A stretch of DNA of 64,000 bases from Actinokineospora globicatena (GCF_024171945.1 NZ_JAMTCR010000003.1:1106211-1170210), one strand, 5' to 3'; numbered from the stretch's first letter, positions 44,665 to 56,395 are shown. Program-made: numbers and translations. The notes: a model not told the origin generated them from the sequence alone.

Positions 44665-45639
44665 TTGCTAGCATCGGGTGTCCACCGCGAAACGATTCAG
44701 GGGGTCACGATCAACACAGTCGACCGCGCCGCGCTGTCGCGCACGCCGGGCAAGTTGGACCACTACCGCCGGGAGACCTACTACCGAGAAGCCCTGCGCG
44801 ACGTCGAGCGGGTGCTCGGCGACCGCGCGACCGAGGTGCTCCACGCGACCGCACTGCTCATGGTCAAACCCGATGGCATCGCCGCGGGCAAGGTCGAGGC
44901 GGTCCTGGACTTCCTCGCCGACCGGGGGTTCGCGGTGGTGGTGGCACGCCGACCGGGGTTCACCCCGCTGCTGTGGCGGGAGATGTGGCGCTACCAGCTC
45001 ACCTCGGCCACCATCGATCGTTTGGCCCTCAACGACTCGGTGTACGTCGGGGCCGGACTCCTGCTCCTACTGCGCGACGAGCGGCCGGACACCCTGCCTG
45101 CGACTCTGCGCCTCGCCTCCCTGAAGGGGTCGGCCGACCTGGCCAAGCAGCGGCCGGGCACCCTGCGCGACCTGCTGCGCCAGCACAATCGCAACTTCAG
45201 CTACATCCACGTCGCCGACGAGCCCGCCGACCTGGTGCGCGAACTGGGCCTGCTGCTCGACACCGCGCAGCGGCGCGGCGCGTTGCGGGCGCTGGCGGCG
45301 GGCGCTGGCCCCACTGACGAGGAGGCCGCGGAACTGAGCAGACTCGTCACCGCCGAGCGCGCGGCGGGCACTCACCGGAGCTTCGCGCCGGACGAGGCGG
45401 GCACCGCGGTGGCAGCGGCCCTCAGGCGCGCCGAGGGCGGGGAACACGCGATGAAGTTGCTCGAGCAGCTCCGGGCCGGTGCACCGGTCGGCTGGGTGGA
45501 GGTGGTGGAGGCGGTACGCGCCTGTGGCGCTGAGGTGCACCACTGGGACCTGGCGGCCCTCGGCGCGGGGCTGATCGTGTGCGACGAGCCCGGCGAGCGC
45601 AAGGTGATCACCAATCCCGCCCCCGGGTCCTGGCGCTGA
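44665..45639 (+). CDS. Nucleoside-diphosphate-kinase-like protein 1
   Basis: About 324 residues if TTG 44665 is the start. No ATG or GTG lies in frame near the N-terminus, so the start is uncertain. The first 200 residues follow the NDK fold: ALLMVKPDGIAAGKVEAVLDFLADRGF (KPDG strand and helix), LRDLLRQHNRNFSYIHVADEPADLVREL, where the His (about 182) sits where NDK has its phosphorylated His (NxxHxSD). About 120 further residues form an extra C-terminal domain. A paralogue lies at 53006-53983. NDKs move gamma-phosphates between nucleotides; here the acceptor may be a pathway intermediate (inference). Confidence 0.65.
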   Translation: MLASGVHRETIQGVTINTVDRAALSRTPGKLDHYRRETYYREALRDVERVLGDRATEVLHATALLMVKPDGIAAGKVEAVLDFLADRGFAVVVARRPGFTPLLWREMWRYQLTSATIDRLALNDSVYVGAGLLLLLRDERPDTLPATLRLASLKGSADLAKQRPGTLRDLLRQHNRNFSYIHVADEPADLVRELGLLLDTAQRRGALRALAAGAGPTDEEAAELSRLVTAERAAGTHRSFAPDEAGTAVAAALRRAEGGEHAMKLLEQLRAGAPVGWVEVVEAVRACGAEVHHWDLAALGAGLIVCDEPGERKVITNPAPGSWR

Positions 45640-45644
45640 ACGCG

Positions 45645-45682
45645 TCGGGTGCGCGACGGACGTTCGCCCGCCGCGCACCCGA
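45645..45682. terminator. Bidirectional hairpin terminator
   Basis: Perfect 11-bp stem TCGGGTGCGCG / CGCGCACCCGA around a 16-nt loop, between the convergent stops at 45639 and 45691. Confidence 0.75.
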
Positions 45683-45690
45683 CCGGGTGG

Positions 45691-47896
<2,206 letters not shown>

Positions 47897-48246
47897 ATCG
47901 CCTCCTTGACGTCGGGTCTCCGGAGTGGAGACCGGTTGACACCGCGAATGGGGATTTCCCGGACCGACGACTCGACACAGCCGACCGGCAATGGCCATCA
48001 CGACTATTCCGCTTCCCCCAAGCGGACTGGCCGCTCCCGACCCTACGGGAGCCACCAAACACGAGCAAGGAACTTCCGGTACGTCGACGCAATAGCGAAA
48101 TGACTGTCTCAGGTGGTTTTCCTCGACCACCTGAGACAAAGAACGAGGACGCACATCTCATTCACTCAGGCTTGTTGTCCGGTACTGTCGGATACAACCG
48201 CGGCCATGGGGCCGCGGCATTGTTCCGCCTTGGGGGAGGTCCAGCG
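47897..48246. other. Divergent promoter region
   Basis: About 350 bases between the PhyH gene and the amidase operon, containing the 12-bp palindrome at 48106-48137. No gene seen. Confidence 0.4.
48106..48137. promoter_or_regulatory. 12-bp palindromic operator candidate
   Basis: GTCTCAGGTGGT and ACCACCTGAGAC are perfect inverted arms separated by 8 nt. It lies in the divergent PhyH/amidase intergenic region, about 110 nt before the AtzG-like start. The same half-site recurs at 37394, 37424 and 36514, so a binding site for a cluster regulator is more likely than a terminator. Confidence 0.5.
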
Positions 48247-48447
48247 ATGGTGCCCGCGGAAGACCCATTCGACCACGCGATGCGCAAAGCCGGGATCGAT
48301 GTGCCGCCGGACCTGCGCCGGGGCACGGTGGCCGTCCACCGGGAACTGGCGGCGATGGCCGCGCTGCTGCGCGTCCCCCGCCACGCGGACAGCGAGCCCG
48401 CGGGGCAGTACCGGATCGATGCGATCCTGCCAGGGCACCGGCGATGA
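48247..48447 (+). CDS. AtzG/GatC-like small amidase partner
   Basis: 66 residues from ATG 48247 with GGGGGAGG upstream. The pattern DPFDHAMRKAGIDVPPDLRRGTVAVHRELAAMAALL and C-terminal EPAGQYRID resembles DUF4089/AtzG proteins, which wrap around and stabilise AtzE-type amidases much as GatC does GatA. It overlaps the amidase gene (ATGA at 48444-48447), supporting a complex. Confidence 0.65.
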   Translation: MVPAEDPFDHAMRKAGIDVPPDLRRGTVAVHRELAAMAALLRVPRHADSEPAGQYRIDAILPGHRR

Positions 48448-49874
48448 ACGGCGGGCACGAGGTCCACGAGCTCCCCATCACCGAGCTCGGCACCCTGCTG
48501 CGCGCCGGTGCGGTGACGGCGATCGACCTGGCCGAGCACACGCTCAACCGGATCCACGCCATCGACGGGCGGATCGACTCGTTCATCCTCGTCACCGCCG
48601 AACGCGCGATGGCCGACGCCAGCCGGGCGGACGCCGAGCTGGCCGCAGGAGTCGACCGCGGACCGCTGCACGGCATCCCCTACGCGCTCAAGGACATCTA
48701 CGCCACGGCGGGGATCCGCACCACGTGCAACTCCCGGTTGCTCCTGGACAACATCCCCGCCGAGGACAGCGAGGTGCAGACCCGGCTGGCTCGGGGCGGC
48801 GGTGTGCTGGTCGGCAAGCTCAACACCGCCGAGTTCGCACTGGGCGGTGGCACCGACCTGCCGTTCCCGCAGGCACGCAACCCCTGGAACACCGAGCACT
48901 TCACCGGTACCTCCTCCACGGGCAGCGGCGCGGCGGTCGGCGCGGGCCTGGTCCGGCTGGCGATGGGGTCCGACACCGGCGGGTCGATCCGCTCGCCTGC
49001 CTGCCACTGCGGCGTCGTGGGGCTCAAACCCACCTACGGCCTGGTGTCGCGGCGCGGTGTCTACCCGCTGTCGTTCTCGCTCGACCACTGCGGGCCGATC
49101 ACGCGCAGCGTCGCCGACGCCGCGGTGGCGATGGACGTCGTGGCGGGCCACGACCCGGGTGATCCGAGCAGCGCGGCCCACTCGGTCGTGGACCACACCG
49201 CGGACCTGGCCCTCGGGGTCGAGGGGGTGCGCATCGGCTACGCCCGGGACCTGTTCGCCGACACACCCGGCGTCTCTCCCGAGGTGGTCGCCTCCGTCGA
49301 CGCCGCCGCGCACCTGCTGGCTGGACTCGGCGCCGTGGTGGAGGAGGTGCGGTTGCCGGACTTCGACCTGTTCAAGGCCTGCGGCCGGATCATCATGCTC
49401 GCCGAGGCGTTCGCGATCCACGAGGACACCTTGCGATCCCGCCCGCTCGACTACGGCAGGTACACCTACCAGCGGATCGCCGCGGGCGCCACGCTGAGTG
49501 CCGCGGACCTGGTGCAGGCGCAGCGGCTCCGGCGTGAACTCACCGTCGAGCTCAACAACGGCCCGCTCGCGAAGTACGACGTGTTGCTGACCACGACGGG
49601 ACTCGCCCCCGCCGCGCGACTCGACGAGTTCCCCCGTGACTGGCCGCCACCCGGTGTGTCCGTGGCGGTGCAGACCGCGCCGTTCAACGTCACCGGCAAC
49701 CCGGCGCTGTCGGTGCCCAGCGGCTTCAGCGCGTCCGGGATGCCCATGGGCATCCAACTCGTCGGCAGGCCGTTCGACGAACGCACGGTGCTGCGCGTCG
49801 GCGCGGCCTTCGAGAGCGCGGTGGGCGTCAGCCACCTGTACCCGCGTCTCGACCCCGCGGAGCACGTCACGTGA
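48444..49874 (+). CDS. Amidase-signature hydrolase (AtzE-like)
   Basis: 476 residues. Catalytic Lys in IPYALKDIY, cis-Ser in FTGTSSTGSGAAVGAG and nucleophile Ser in GSDTGGSIRSPA give the full Ser-cisSer-Lys triad; VGLKPTYGLVSRRGVYPLSFSLD is the family's downstream strand. The coupled AtzG-like partner points to the AtzE branch (1-carboxybiuret hydrolase) by architecture, though the substrate here is surely different. It may hydrolyse an amide or urea intermediate or, like some relatives, transfer the acyl group. Confidence 0.85.
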   Translation: MNGGHEVHELPITELGTLLRAGAVTAIDLAEHTLNRIHAIDGRIDSFILVTAERAMADASRADAELAAGVDRGPLHGIPYALKDIYATAGIRTTCNSRLLLDNIPAEDSEVQTRLARGGGVLVGKLNTAEFALGGGTDLPFPQARNPWNTEHFTGTSSTGSGAAVGAGLVRLAMGSDTGGSIRSPACHCGVVGLKPTYGLVSRRGVYPLSFSLDHCGPITRSVADAAVAMDVVAGHDPGDPSSAAHSVVDHTADLALGVEGVRIGYARDLFADTPGVSPEVVASVDAAAHLLAGLGAVVEEVRLPDFDLFKACGRIIMLAEAFAIHEDTLRSRPLDYGRYTYQRIAAGATLSAADLVQAQRLRRELTVELNNGPLAKYDVLLTTTGLAPAARLDEFPRDWPPPGVSVAVQTAPFNVTGNPALSVPSGFSASGMPMGIQLVGRPFDERTVLRVGAAFESAVGVSHLYPRLDPAEHVT

Positions 49875-51970
49875 TCCCGCACCGAGTGGTGGTCGTGGGC
49901 GGGGGGCCGTGGGGGACCTATGCGGTGGAGCGGCTCGCGGCGCTGCTGTCGACGAGTCCACCGGAACACCCGGTCCACATCTCGGTCTTCGAGCTCACCG
50001 GTCGGTTCGGGGCGGGCGCGACGCACAGCGACAACCAGGCGTGGACAAGCTACCTGAACCGGGTGGCCAGCCAGATCGCCTTCGCCGCCGACGAGTCCAA
50101 CCGCGCCGCGACGGCACTGCTGCCCCGGCGATTGCGGCCCACGCTCGTGGAGTGGTCCCGCGAGCGCTTCCTGGCCACCGGGGACCCGAGGTACGACCTC
50201 GCGCCCCAGGACGTGCCGCGCAGGCACCTGCACGGCCAGGCCCTCAGGGACATGTTCGACCACTACGTCGACGTCTTGCGCGCGGTACCGGGTGTCGTGG
50301 TCGACCTGCACGCGGACGAGGTCGTCGACATCGAGCCACGACCGGGTGCGGATCACCCGTACCTGGTCCACGGCACCAGTACGCCAGGCGTGGCCGCCGA
50401 CCGGATCCTGCTCGTCACGGGGCACTCGACCAACACACCCGCGCCGGGCACCCGCGCGGCCCGACTGGCGGCGCACGCCGAGCGTGAGCCGGGCGCGAAC
50501 TACATCCCGCAGGCGTACCCGCTCGAGCACCGGCTGGACGAACGGGCGGTGCCGCCCGGCGCGCCGCTGGGTGTGCTCGGACTGGGCCTGACGGCCATCG
50601 ATCTCCTGCTCCACCTGACCGAGGGCCGGGGTGGTCGTTTCGTCGAGGAGCCCGTGGCGGGCCAGTCCGGGGCGCTGCGCTACGTGCCCAGCGGGCGCGA
50701 GCCCTCCCCCATCGTCGCGATCAGCCCGAGCGGGATGTTCACCAGCAGCCGCGCGGAGAACTTCAAGGCGGTGGACAGCACCGGGCTCGGGCACGCGGCG
50801 TTGGAGCACAGGCCGGTGTTCCTGACGATCGAGGCGGTGCACGAGTTGCGCGCCAGGCACGGGGTGCCCGCGGTGCTGCCGAGCGGGCCGGTGCGGCAAC
50901 TCGACTTCGCCAGGCACGTGTTCCCGCTCGTCGTGCTCGAACTGGCCGAGGTCTACCACCGAACGCTGCTCGGCAACGGGTTCGGCGGCCGCGTGCGCGC
51001 CGCGGTGGCGCCACGCTACGCGGAGTTCCTGGCGCACGGCGGCGCGGGGTGGACCGAGGACCCGATCGACTACCTGCTGGCTCCCGTGACCGCCTGCTAC
51101 GACGACGTGCTCGCGGTAGGCCTCGACGCTGAGCAATCAGCGGCGTTCCTGCGGGTCGTCGACAGCGGTTTCCCGCACCCGAGCGCGCCCGAGGACCACC
51201 GGTTCGCGTGGCGGCGCTTCTTCGACCCGGTGGATCGCGACAGGGACTTGACGGGTGAGCGGTGGCGGGACGGGGTCATCGCGGCGATGCGGCGAGACCA
51301 AATCGCCGCGGCACAGGGCAACCTGCGCAACCCGGTGAAGGCGGCGTGCGACGGGGTGTGGCGCGACCTGCGGTCGGTGTTCTCCGCCGTGGTCGACTTC
51401 GGCGGCCTCACCGCCGAGTCGCAGCGGGAGTTCACCCGGGTCCACCTGCGCCACTACACCAGGATGTCCAACGGCACCGGCCTGCAGCCGATGCGCCGGA
51501 TCCTCGCCCTCGTCGAGGCGGACATCGTCGACCTGCGAATCGGGCCAGGGGCCGAGGTGACGCCCGGGGCTGCCGGTTTCCGGATCACCGGGCCGACAAC
51601 CGGTGAACGCAGGCACGTCGGCACCGTCGTGGAGGGTCGGTCGCACCCGTTCGACGCCGAGCACGACGTGCGCCCGCTGTACCCGGCCATGGTGCGCCGT
51701 GGCCTTGTCCGCCGGTGGCGCAACCCCGCCGCGCGACCAGGCCACGACTTCCACCCGGGTGGGCTCGACGTCACCACCGACTTCCACCCCGTGCGCCGGG
51801 ACGGCACTGTGGACACCCGGATCACGGTGCTGGGCGCCCCGGTGGAGGGGGTGGCCTACTTCCAGCTCAGCGCCGCGCGACCGCAGTCCAACAGCGCGGT
51901 GCTCAACACCATCGCGACGTGGGCGGAGGCGGCGCTGCGGCGGACGCACGACACGTCGCAGCGCGGTTGA
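49871..51970 (+). CDS. Large FAD/NAD(P)-binding protein
   Basis: 699 residues from GTG 49871 (GTGA overlap with the amidase). N-terminal dinucleotide fold VVVVGGGPWGTYAVERL, FELTGRFGAGATHS, and a second binding site GVLGLGLTAIDLLLHL at about residue 236. This is the FAD-NAD(P)-binding (NAD_binding_9) family of large flavoproteins, related in layout to amine and amino acid N-hydroxylases. A long C-terminal part (about 450-690) is poorly conserved. It probably oxidises a pathway intermediate; N-hydroxylation is one possibility, not shown. Confidence 0.7.
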   Translation: MIPHRVVVVGGGPWGTYAVERLAALLSTSPPEHPVHISVFELTGRFGAGATHSDNQAWTSYLNRVASQIAFAADESNRAATALLPRRLRPTLVEWSRERFLATGDPRYDLAPQDVPRRHLHGQALRDMFDHYVDVLRAVPGVVVDLHADEVVDIEPRPGADHPYLVHGTSTPGVAADRILLVTGHSTNTPAPGTRAARLAAHAEREPGANYIPQAYPLEHRLDERAVPPGAPLGVLGLGLTAIDLLLHLTEGRGGRFVEEPVAGQSGALRYVPSGREPSPIVAISPSGMFTSSRAENFKAVDSTGLGHAALEHRPVFLTIEAVHELRARHGVPAVLPSGPVRQLDFARHVFPLVVLELAEVYHRTLLGNGFGGRVRAAVAPRYAEFLAHGGAGWTEDPIDYLLAPVTACYDDVLAVGLDAEQSAAFLRVVDSGFPHPSAPEDHRFAWRRFFDPVDRDRDLTGERWRDGVIAAMRRDQIAAAQGNLRNPVKAACDGVWRDLRSVFSAVVDFGGLTAESQREFTRVHLRHYTRMSNGTGLQPMRRILALVEADIVDLRIGPGAEVTPGAAGFRITGPTTGERRHVGTVVEGRSHPFDAEHDVRPLYPAMVRRGLVRRWRNPAARPGHDFHPGGLDVTTDFHPVRRDGTVDTRITVLGAPVEGVAYFQLSAARPQSNSAVLNTIATWAEAALRRTHDTSQRG

Positions 51971-51980
51971 GGAGACAACG

Positions 51981-53018
51981 ATGCACACAGGGACACCGAA
52001 CCACCACGACCTGGCAGGCGACGAACAGGTGCTGCGGTTGGCTGAGCCCACCGGGGTCGCGCTGGCGCGCGAGGTCCGCGGCCCGAAGGCGTGGACGCGC
52101 GACAGCGTGGCACCCGGCGAGTGGGTGGTCCACCTCACCGGCGCGGCGGTGGCCGAGCTGAACGCCGTGGTCGCCCGGCTGCGCCGCGCCCCACTGCCGA
52201 TGTTGCTGCTCCGGCCGGAGCGGTTCGACCTGACCGAGTCGGCACGGTGCATGGCTGCGGTCAAGGCCCGTCTCACCACCGGCATGGGGTTGGCGGTGGT
52301 GGACGGTCTGCCGATCGAGGAGTGGACCGAGGAGGAGGCGATCTCGGTCTACTGGCTGCTCGGGCAGTTCCTGGCCGCGCCGGTGGCGACCAAGTGGGAC
52401 GGCACGATGGCCTTCCACGTCCGCGACTCCGGCAAACGGTTCGGCTACGGCGTTCGCGGGTCGACCACCAACATCGAACTGTCCTTCCACACCGACAACG
52501 GCTTCGGCGCGACGTTGCCGGACTACGTGGGCCTGCTGTGCCTGCGCCCAGCCGAGACCGGGGGCGTCAGCCGGTTCTGCAGCCTGTACTCGGTGCACAA
52601 CCGGATGTTGGCCGAACACCCCCGGTTGCTGCGACGGCTCTACGAACCCGCGTACTTCGACCGCCAAGCCGAGCACGCCCCGGGCGCACCCAAGGTCATG
52701 TCCGCTCGCGTGTTGCGGTACGACGGCGAACGGCTGCGAGCGCGTCTGGTACCCGGGTTGATCCGCCGGGGCTACGACATGGTCGGTGAGCCGATGGACG
52801 ACCTGCTGGCGGCGGCTCTGCAGCGGTTGCACGAGATCACCACCGACCCCAGGCTGTGGGTCGACTTCACCATCCGGAGAGGCCAACTGCAGTACCTGAA
52901 CAACCTCGAGTGCGCGCACTTCCGGAGTGCCTTCACCGACAGCACGGACCCCCGGCGCACACGGCACCTGGTCCGGGTGTGGCACCGCGAGAGCGGGGAC
53001 CAGACCTACGACGGTTGA
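51981..53018 (+). CDS. TauD/TfdA-type (clavaminate-synthase-like) Fe/2OG oxygenase
   Basis: 345 residues from ATG 51981 (GAGGAGA upstream), 10 nt after the flavoprotein stop. Metal site: LSFHTDNGFG (HxD, about residue 172) and distal His in LECAHFRSAF, followed by RRTRHLVRVWHRE whose Arg binds 2-oxoglutarate. The LNN-x-HxRxxF ending is typical of the TauD/clavaminate group, which hydroxylates, desaturates or cyclises amino-acid-derived substrates. Its 3' end overlaps that of the convergent NDK-like gene by 13 nt. Confidence 0.8.
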   Translation: MHTGTPNHHDLAGDEQVLRLAEPTGVALAREVRGPKAWTRDSVAPGEWVVHLTGAAVAELNAVVARLRRAPLPMLLLRPERFDLTESARCMAAVKARLTTGMGLAVVDGLPIEEWTEEEAISVYWLLGQFLAAPVATKWDGTMAFHVRDSGKRFGYGVRGSTTNIELSFHTDNGFGATLPDYVGLLCLRPAETGGVSRFCSLYSVHNRMLAEHPRLLRRLYEPAYFDRQAEHAPGAPKVMSARVLRYDGERLRARLVPGLIRRGYDMVGEPMDDLLAAALQRLHEITTDPRLWVDFTIRRGQLQYLNNLECAHFRSAFTDSTDPRRTRHLVRVWHRESGDQTYDG

Positions 53019-53983
53019 CCCGCGGCGCGGGTGACCCAGTCCGCGGCGGTCACCGAGGGGAGCAGCGCGTGCGGAACCGGGCGTTCGTTGCGCACGACGT
53101 AGGACGCGAGCACGATCACGTCCCAGCGATCGACCCGCGCCACGGGTACGGCCTCGGTCAACTCGTCCCATCCGATCTTCTCCGCACCGTTGACGACCTC
53201 GCGCAGGTGGCGCAGCGCCTGCTGTGCCACGAACGGCGCCAGCCGCACCAGGACGGCCTCGATGTCGAGGTCGTGCGCGGGGTACCGCGACTCGATGTCG
53301 GTGATCGCCGCGCGCGCCTGGTCGGTGCGGTCGGATCGGATGTCGGCACGCAACTGCCGCAGGAACCGCCCGCGCTCCGCGGCGTCGAGGAAGATCGCCA
53401 GTTCTCGGACGACGTCGGCAGGCTCATCGCCGACGTGGACGAAGTTGAGGATGCGGTTGGGCGGGCGGAGCGCGGTGCGCAGGTGGTGCGGTCCCCGCTT
53501 CGCCGGGTCGCCCAAGCCCTTGAGCTCGCTGAGCCGGACGGTCGCGGGGAGGCCTGCGACCGGCCGGGTGTCGCGGGCGAGGAACAGCAGCACGTCGTTG
53601 GTGACGTACCAGAACGAGCACAACCGCAGGCGGTCGATCGTGTAGACGTGCCAGTCGTAGCGCCAGACCTCGCGCATGGAGTGCCTGGTGAACGCGAGAC
53701 TGGTCGTCGCGACCGGGGTGAACCCGTGCTGGAGAAGGTAGTCCAGGATCACACCCAGCCGCCTGCCGACAACCGCGTCCGGTTTCACGACCAACATCGC
53801 CAGGCCGTGCAGCGCGTCCATCGCGTCCGCGCCGAACACCTCGACGACGTCGGCCCACCCCTCGCGGAAGTACAGATCGGCACCGAGCAGCTCCCGCTTC
53901 ACGGGAACGACGGACAACTGCTCCCACTCGGCGGCCGCGGGCATACCGCCGATGTCGACCTGCTCGCCTGGCGTCCATGGCAC
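53006..53983 (-). CDS. Nucleoside-diphosphate-kinase-like protein 2
   Basis: 325 residues from GTG 53983 (AGGATG 8 nt upstream; an ATG at 54052 would run into the divergent aminotransferase start). It is paralogous to the protein at 44665: AMLVVKPDAVVGRRLGVILDYLLQHGF, WRYDWHVYTIDRL, SELKGLGDPAKRGPHHLR and NRILNFVHVGDEPADVVREL, with the His at the NDK phospho-histidine position. The extra C-terminal domain is also shared. Two diverged paralogues suggest either a heteromer or two phosphoryl-transfer steps. Confidence 0.65.
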   Translation of the reverse strand: MPWTPGEQVDIGGMPAAAEWEQLSVVPVKRELLGADLYFREGWADVVEVFGADAMDALHGLAMLVVKPDAVVGRRLGVILDYLLQHGFTPVATTSLAFTRHSMREVWRYDWHVYTIDRLRLCSFWYVTNDVLLFLARDTRPVAGLPATVRLSELKGLGDPAKRGPHHLRTALRPPNRILNFVHVGDEPADVVRELAIFLDAAERGRFLRQLRADIRSDRTDQARAAITDIESRYPAHDLDIEAVLVRLAPFVAQQALRHLREVVNGAEKIGWDELTEAVPVARVDRWDVIVLASYVVRNERPVPHALLPSVTAADWVTRAAGQPS

Positions 53984-54038
53984 TCGATCATCCTGCCACA
54001 ACAGGATTCCCCCGTCCCGACCATCCGGAGGTTCACCC

Positions 54039-55124
54039 GTGGCCCTGGCCAACTCGTCCTACCGCTCGCTGCCGCTGCTCGGCGACGACGAGCACACCCT
54101 GAATCTCGCGTGGACACTGGACGAACGCGAACTGCTCGATGTCGACATCCCGGCGCTGCTGCGCGCGGAGCTGACCGCGGAGGCGACCACCCTCGCCGCA
54201 ACGGACACCTACCTGGTCAAGGACCCGCACGGCTCAGCGGCGCTTGGCCCAGTGGTCAGCGCGCTGTTCGACCGGCACGACTGGGCATGCGGGGTGGTCT
54301 GCGCCGCAGGGGTCAACTCACTGCTGCAGGCAGTCGCCGCCCTCGCGCCGGGTGGCAACACCTATGTGGTCGGCGAGGTGTACCCGGACCTGCCGCATTG
54401 GGTGCGGCGACTCGGCGGCGAACTGGTCACCGCCGACGACCACCTGCGGGGAGTGCGGGAGTCGCGACCGCGGTTGGTGTCGCTCGACCGGCCGTCCGCG
54501 ACCGGCACGGCCTTCGACGACCTCCACGACCTGCGTGAGCTCTGCGCGGAGGCGGCACGCCACGGCGCGGTCGTCGTTGTCGACGAGTCTTACGCGAACT
54601 ACCGACCGCTTGGCTTCAGCGCGGTGACGATCGCCGACCAGGTCGACAACCTCGTCGTGTTCCGCGGACTGTCCAAGGGGTACTGGCTCGGTGGCATCCG
54701 GTTGGCCTACTGCGTCAGTTCGCCAGCGCTCACCGGCGTGGTCACCGGGTTCGTGCCACCCATGCTCGCCTCCTCGATATCGTTGCGACTGGGTGCCGCG
54801 GTCCTGCGACTGGGTGACGTGACCACGCGCCTGCGCGCTCGGATCGCCGAGGTGGCGCCGCAGGTAGTCGCCCTCGCCGAGCGGGCGGGACTGCCCGCTC
54901 CACTGCGTGGCGGCAGCGGCATGCCGCACCTGCACTTCGCAGAGGACCTCGGCAAGGACCTCGGCACCGTGGGCATCTTGGGGAAATCGCAGCCGTTCTG
55001 GTCGGCTCGTGACGGTGGGCCCGTGGACCGCTACCGCCTCAGCCTTCCCTTGCGCCCGGCTCGGCTCGCGGAACTGGAGCGGCGACTCGTCGGACGACCG
55101 GCTGACACGGTAGCCAGCACGTGA
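54039..55124 (+). CDS. Class I/II (fold-type I) PLP aminotransferase
   Basis: 361 residues from GTG 54039, GGAGG 8 nt upstream. PLP Lys in FRGLSKGYWLGGIRLAYC, substrate-side VVVDESYANY (Asp and Tyr of the cofactor pocket) and a C-terminal YRLSLPLRP with the carboxylate-binding Arg. Histidinol-phosphate-aminotransferase-like proportions. Likely makes or transaminates the amino acid building block of the cluster. Last gene of the biosynthetic region; a terminator and the cobalamin-uptake operon follow. Confidence 0.8.
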   Translation: MALANSSYRSLPLLGDDEHTLNLAWTLDERELLDVDIPALLRAELTAEATTLAATDTYLVKDPHGSAALGPVVSALFDRHDWACGVVCAAGVNSLLQAVAALAPGGNTYVVGEVYPDLPHWVRRLGGELVTADDHLRGVRESRPRLVSLDRPSATGTAFDDLHDLRELCAEAARHGAVVVVDESYANYRPLGFSAVTIADQVDNLVVFRGLSKGYWLGGIRLAYCVSSPALTGVVTGFVPPMLASSISLRLGAAVLRLGDVTTRLRARIAEVAPQVVALAERAGLPAPLRGGSGMPHLHFAEDLGKDLGTVGILGKSQPFWSARDGGPVDRYRLSLPLRPARLAELERRLVGRPADTVAST

Positions 55125-55243
55125 TCTGGTTGCTACACCGTGCAGGTCCCTATGGACAACCTTCACGCGACCCGCCTCCCAGGCGTAGAAGTTGTCGTCC
55201 ATGCAGGGCCCACGTTGTGACAGGCGGAGCTTTCACCCAGTCC

Positions 55244-55275
55244 TCGGGTACCGCCCGGTGAGGGGCGGTACCCGA
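55244..55275. terminator. Bidirectional hairpin terminator
   Basis: Perfect 13-bp stem TCGGGTACCGCCC / GGGCGGTACCCGA with a short loop, between the aminotransferase stop (55124) and the end of the convergent alpha-toroid gene (55282). Confidence 0.85.
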
Positions 55276-55281
55276 AGGGGG

Positions 55282-56307
55282 CTACGAGCAGGCCAGGGTG
55301 GGGGCGCCGGTGGTGGAGCCGGCGGAGGTGAGGGTGGCGAAGGGGGCGCCGTGGAGGCCGAGGATTGCTTGGGTGGTGGCGCGGGTGACGGTGGTGGGGT
55401 CGTAGCCCGTGGCGTCGTAGGCGATGGCGCCGCGTTGGGCGGTGGGGGCGGTGCAGGTCTGGCGGAGGGAGAGGATGTACTGGCGGGCCTTCAGGGCGGC
55501 GGCGGGGCGGTTGCCTGCGCGGAAGGCCTGGCCTGCTAGGCCGGTGGTGTTGGCGTTGGGGGTGCCGGAGCCGTTGCCGTAGGCGATGCCGCCGCCCGCT
55601 TGCTGCTTGGACTTGAGCCAGGTGAGGCCTTGCTGGGCCTTGGCGGTGCGGCCGGTGGCGAGCAGGGCCTGGGTGACCAGGGCGGTGGCGTCGGTGTCGC
55701 TGGAGCAGGTGGGGGCGCCGAGGACGATGGGGAAACCGCCGTCGGGGCACTGGGTGGCGGCGGCGTAATCCACCGCGGACACCGGGGCGCCCGCGGGGGT
55801 GCGGTCCAGGGTGATGATGGCGAGGGACTGGCTGAACGCGTTGGTGTAGTCGCCGTAGATGGACTGGTCGGAGAAGCGGCCCGACGGGGTGAGCAGGGAG
55901 TTGAGCCTGGTCACCAGGTTGACCCCGCCGAAGGAGGTCGGGTTGCCGCCGCGGACCTGGACGGCGAGGGCGGTCTTGGCGGTGGCACCGGCGTAGGCCT
56001 CGGTGCCGTCGCCGATGTAGCCGGTGAGGTTGGCGGGCTGGGCCAGCCAGGTCAGCGCGGCGGCGCCGTAGTCGTTGGCGTTGCCGGAGGAGGCGAAGGC
56101 GAACACCGCGTCGAGGGTGAGTCCCGCGTCGGGGTAGCTGGTGCCGCCGAAGTCGGTCTCCAGGTGGTCGCCGCCGACGAACTGGCGGGCGAGCCAGCCC
56201 GAGGCCGCGTCCGCCGGGCGGTGCGTGGTGGCGGCCGAAGCGGCGGGTGCGGCGACGATGGTGGCGGCACAGGTGATGGCGACCGCGAGTGCGGACCGGA
56301 GTCTCAT
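55282..56307 (-). CDS. Secreted alpha-toroid (transcobalamin-like) protein
   Basis: 341 residues from ATG 56307 (GGAAAGG upstream). Signal peptide MRLRSALAVAITCAATIVAAP-type (1-24), then repeated helical-pair motifs of the prenyltransferase/squalene-cyclase alpha-toroid: TYLD-like DAGLTLDAVFAF, DATALVTQALLA, GLTWLKSKQQAGGGIAY, NANTTGLAGQAF, TRATTQAILGL. Intrinsic factor and transcobalamin use this toroid to bind cobalamin. The gene is directly behind a cobalamin riboswitch and downstream of an ECF transporter, so it is probably an extracellular corrinoid-binding protein. Confidence 0.75.
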   Translation of the reverse strand: MRLRSALAVAITCAATIVAAPAASAATTHRPADAASGWLARQFVGGDHLETDFGGTSYPDAGLTLDAVFAFASSGNANDYGAAALTWLAQPANLTGYIGDGTEAYAGATAKTALAVQVRGGNPTSFGGVNLVTRLNSLLTPSGRFSDQSIYGDYTNAFSQSLAIITLDRTPAGAPVSAVDYAAATQCPDGGFPIVLGAPTCSSDTDATALVTQALLATGRTAKAQQGLTWLKSKQQAGGGIAYGNGSGTPNANTTGLAGQAFRAGNRPAAALKARQYILSLRQTCTAPTAQRGAIAYDATGYDPTTVTRATTQAILGLHGAPFATLTSAGSTTGAPTLACS

Positions 56308-56395
56308 GTGGACCTTTCCGGGCACCGCGAACCGGAGCGGGCGCCGAGGCACCGCCTCCCGGCCCGCGGACCACGACGGGGTGGGGGATCGACGC

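Noticed and set aside
48106-48137. Palindrome as a transcription terminator.
   Set aside because: It lies between divergent, not convergent, genes and its half-site recurs at other promoters, which fits an operator better.
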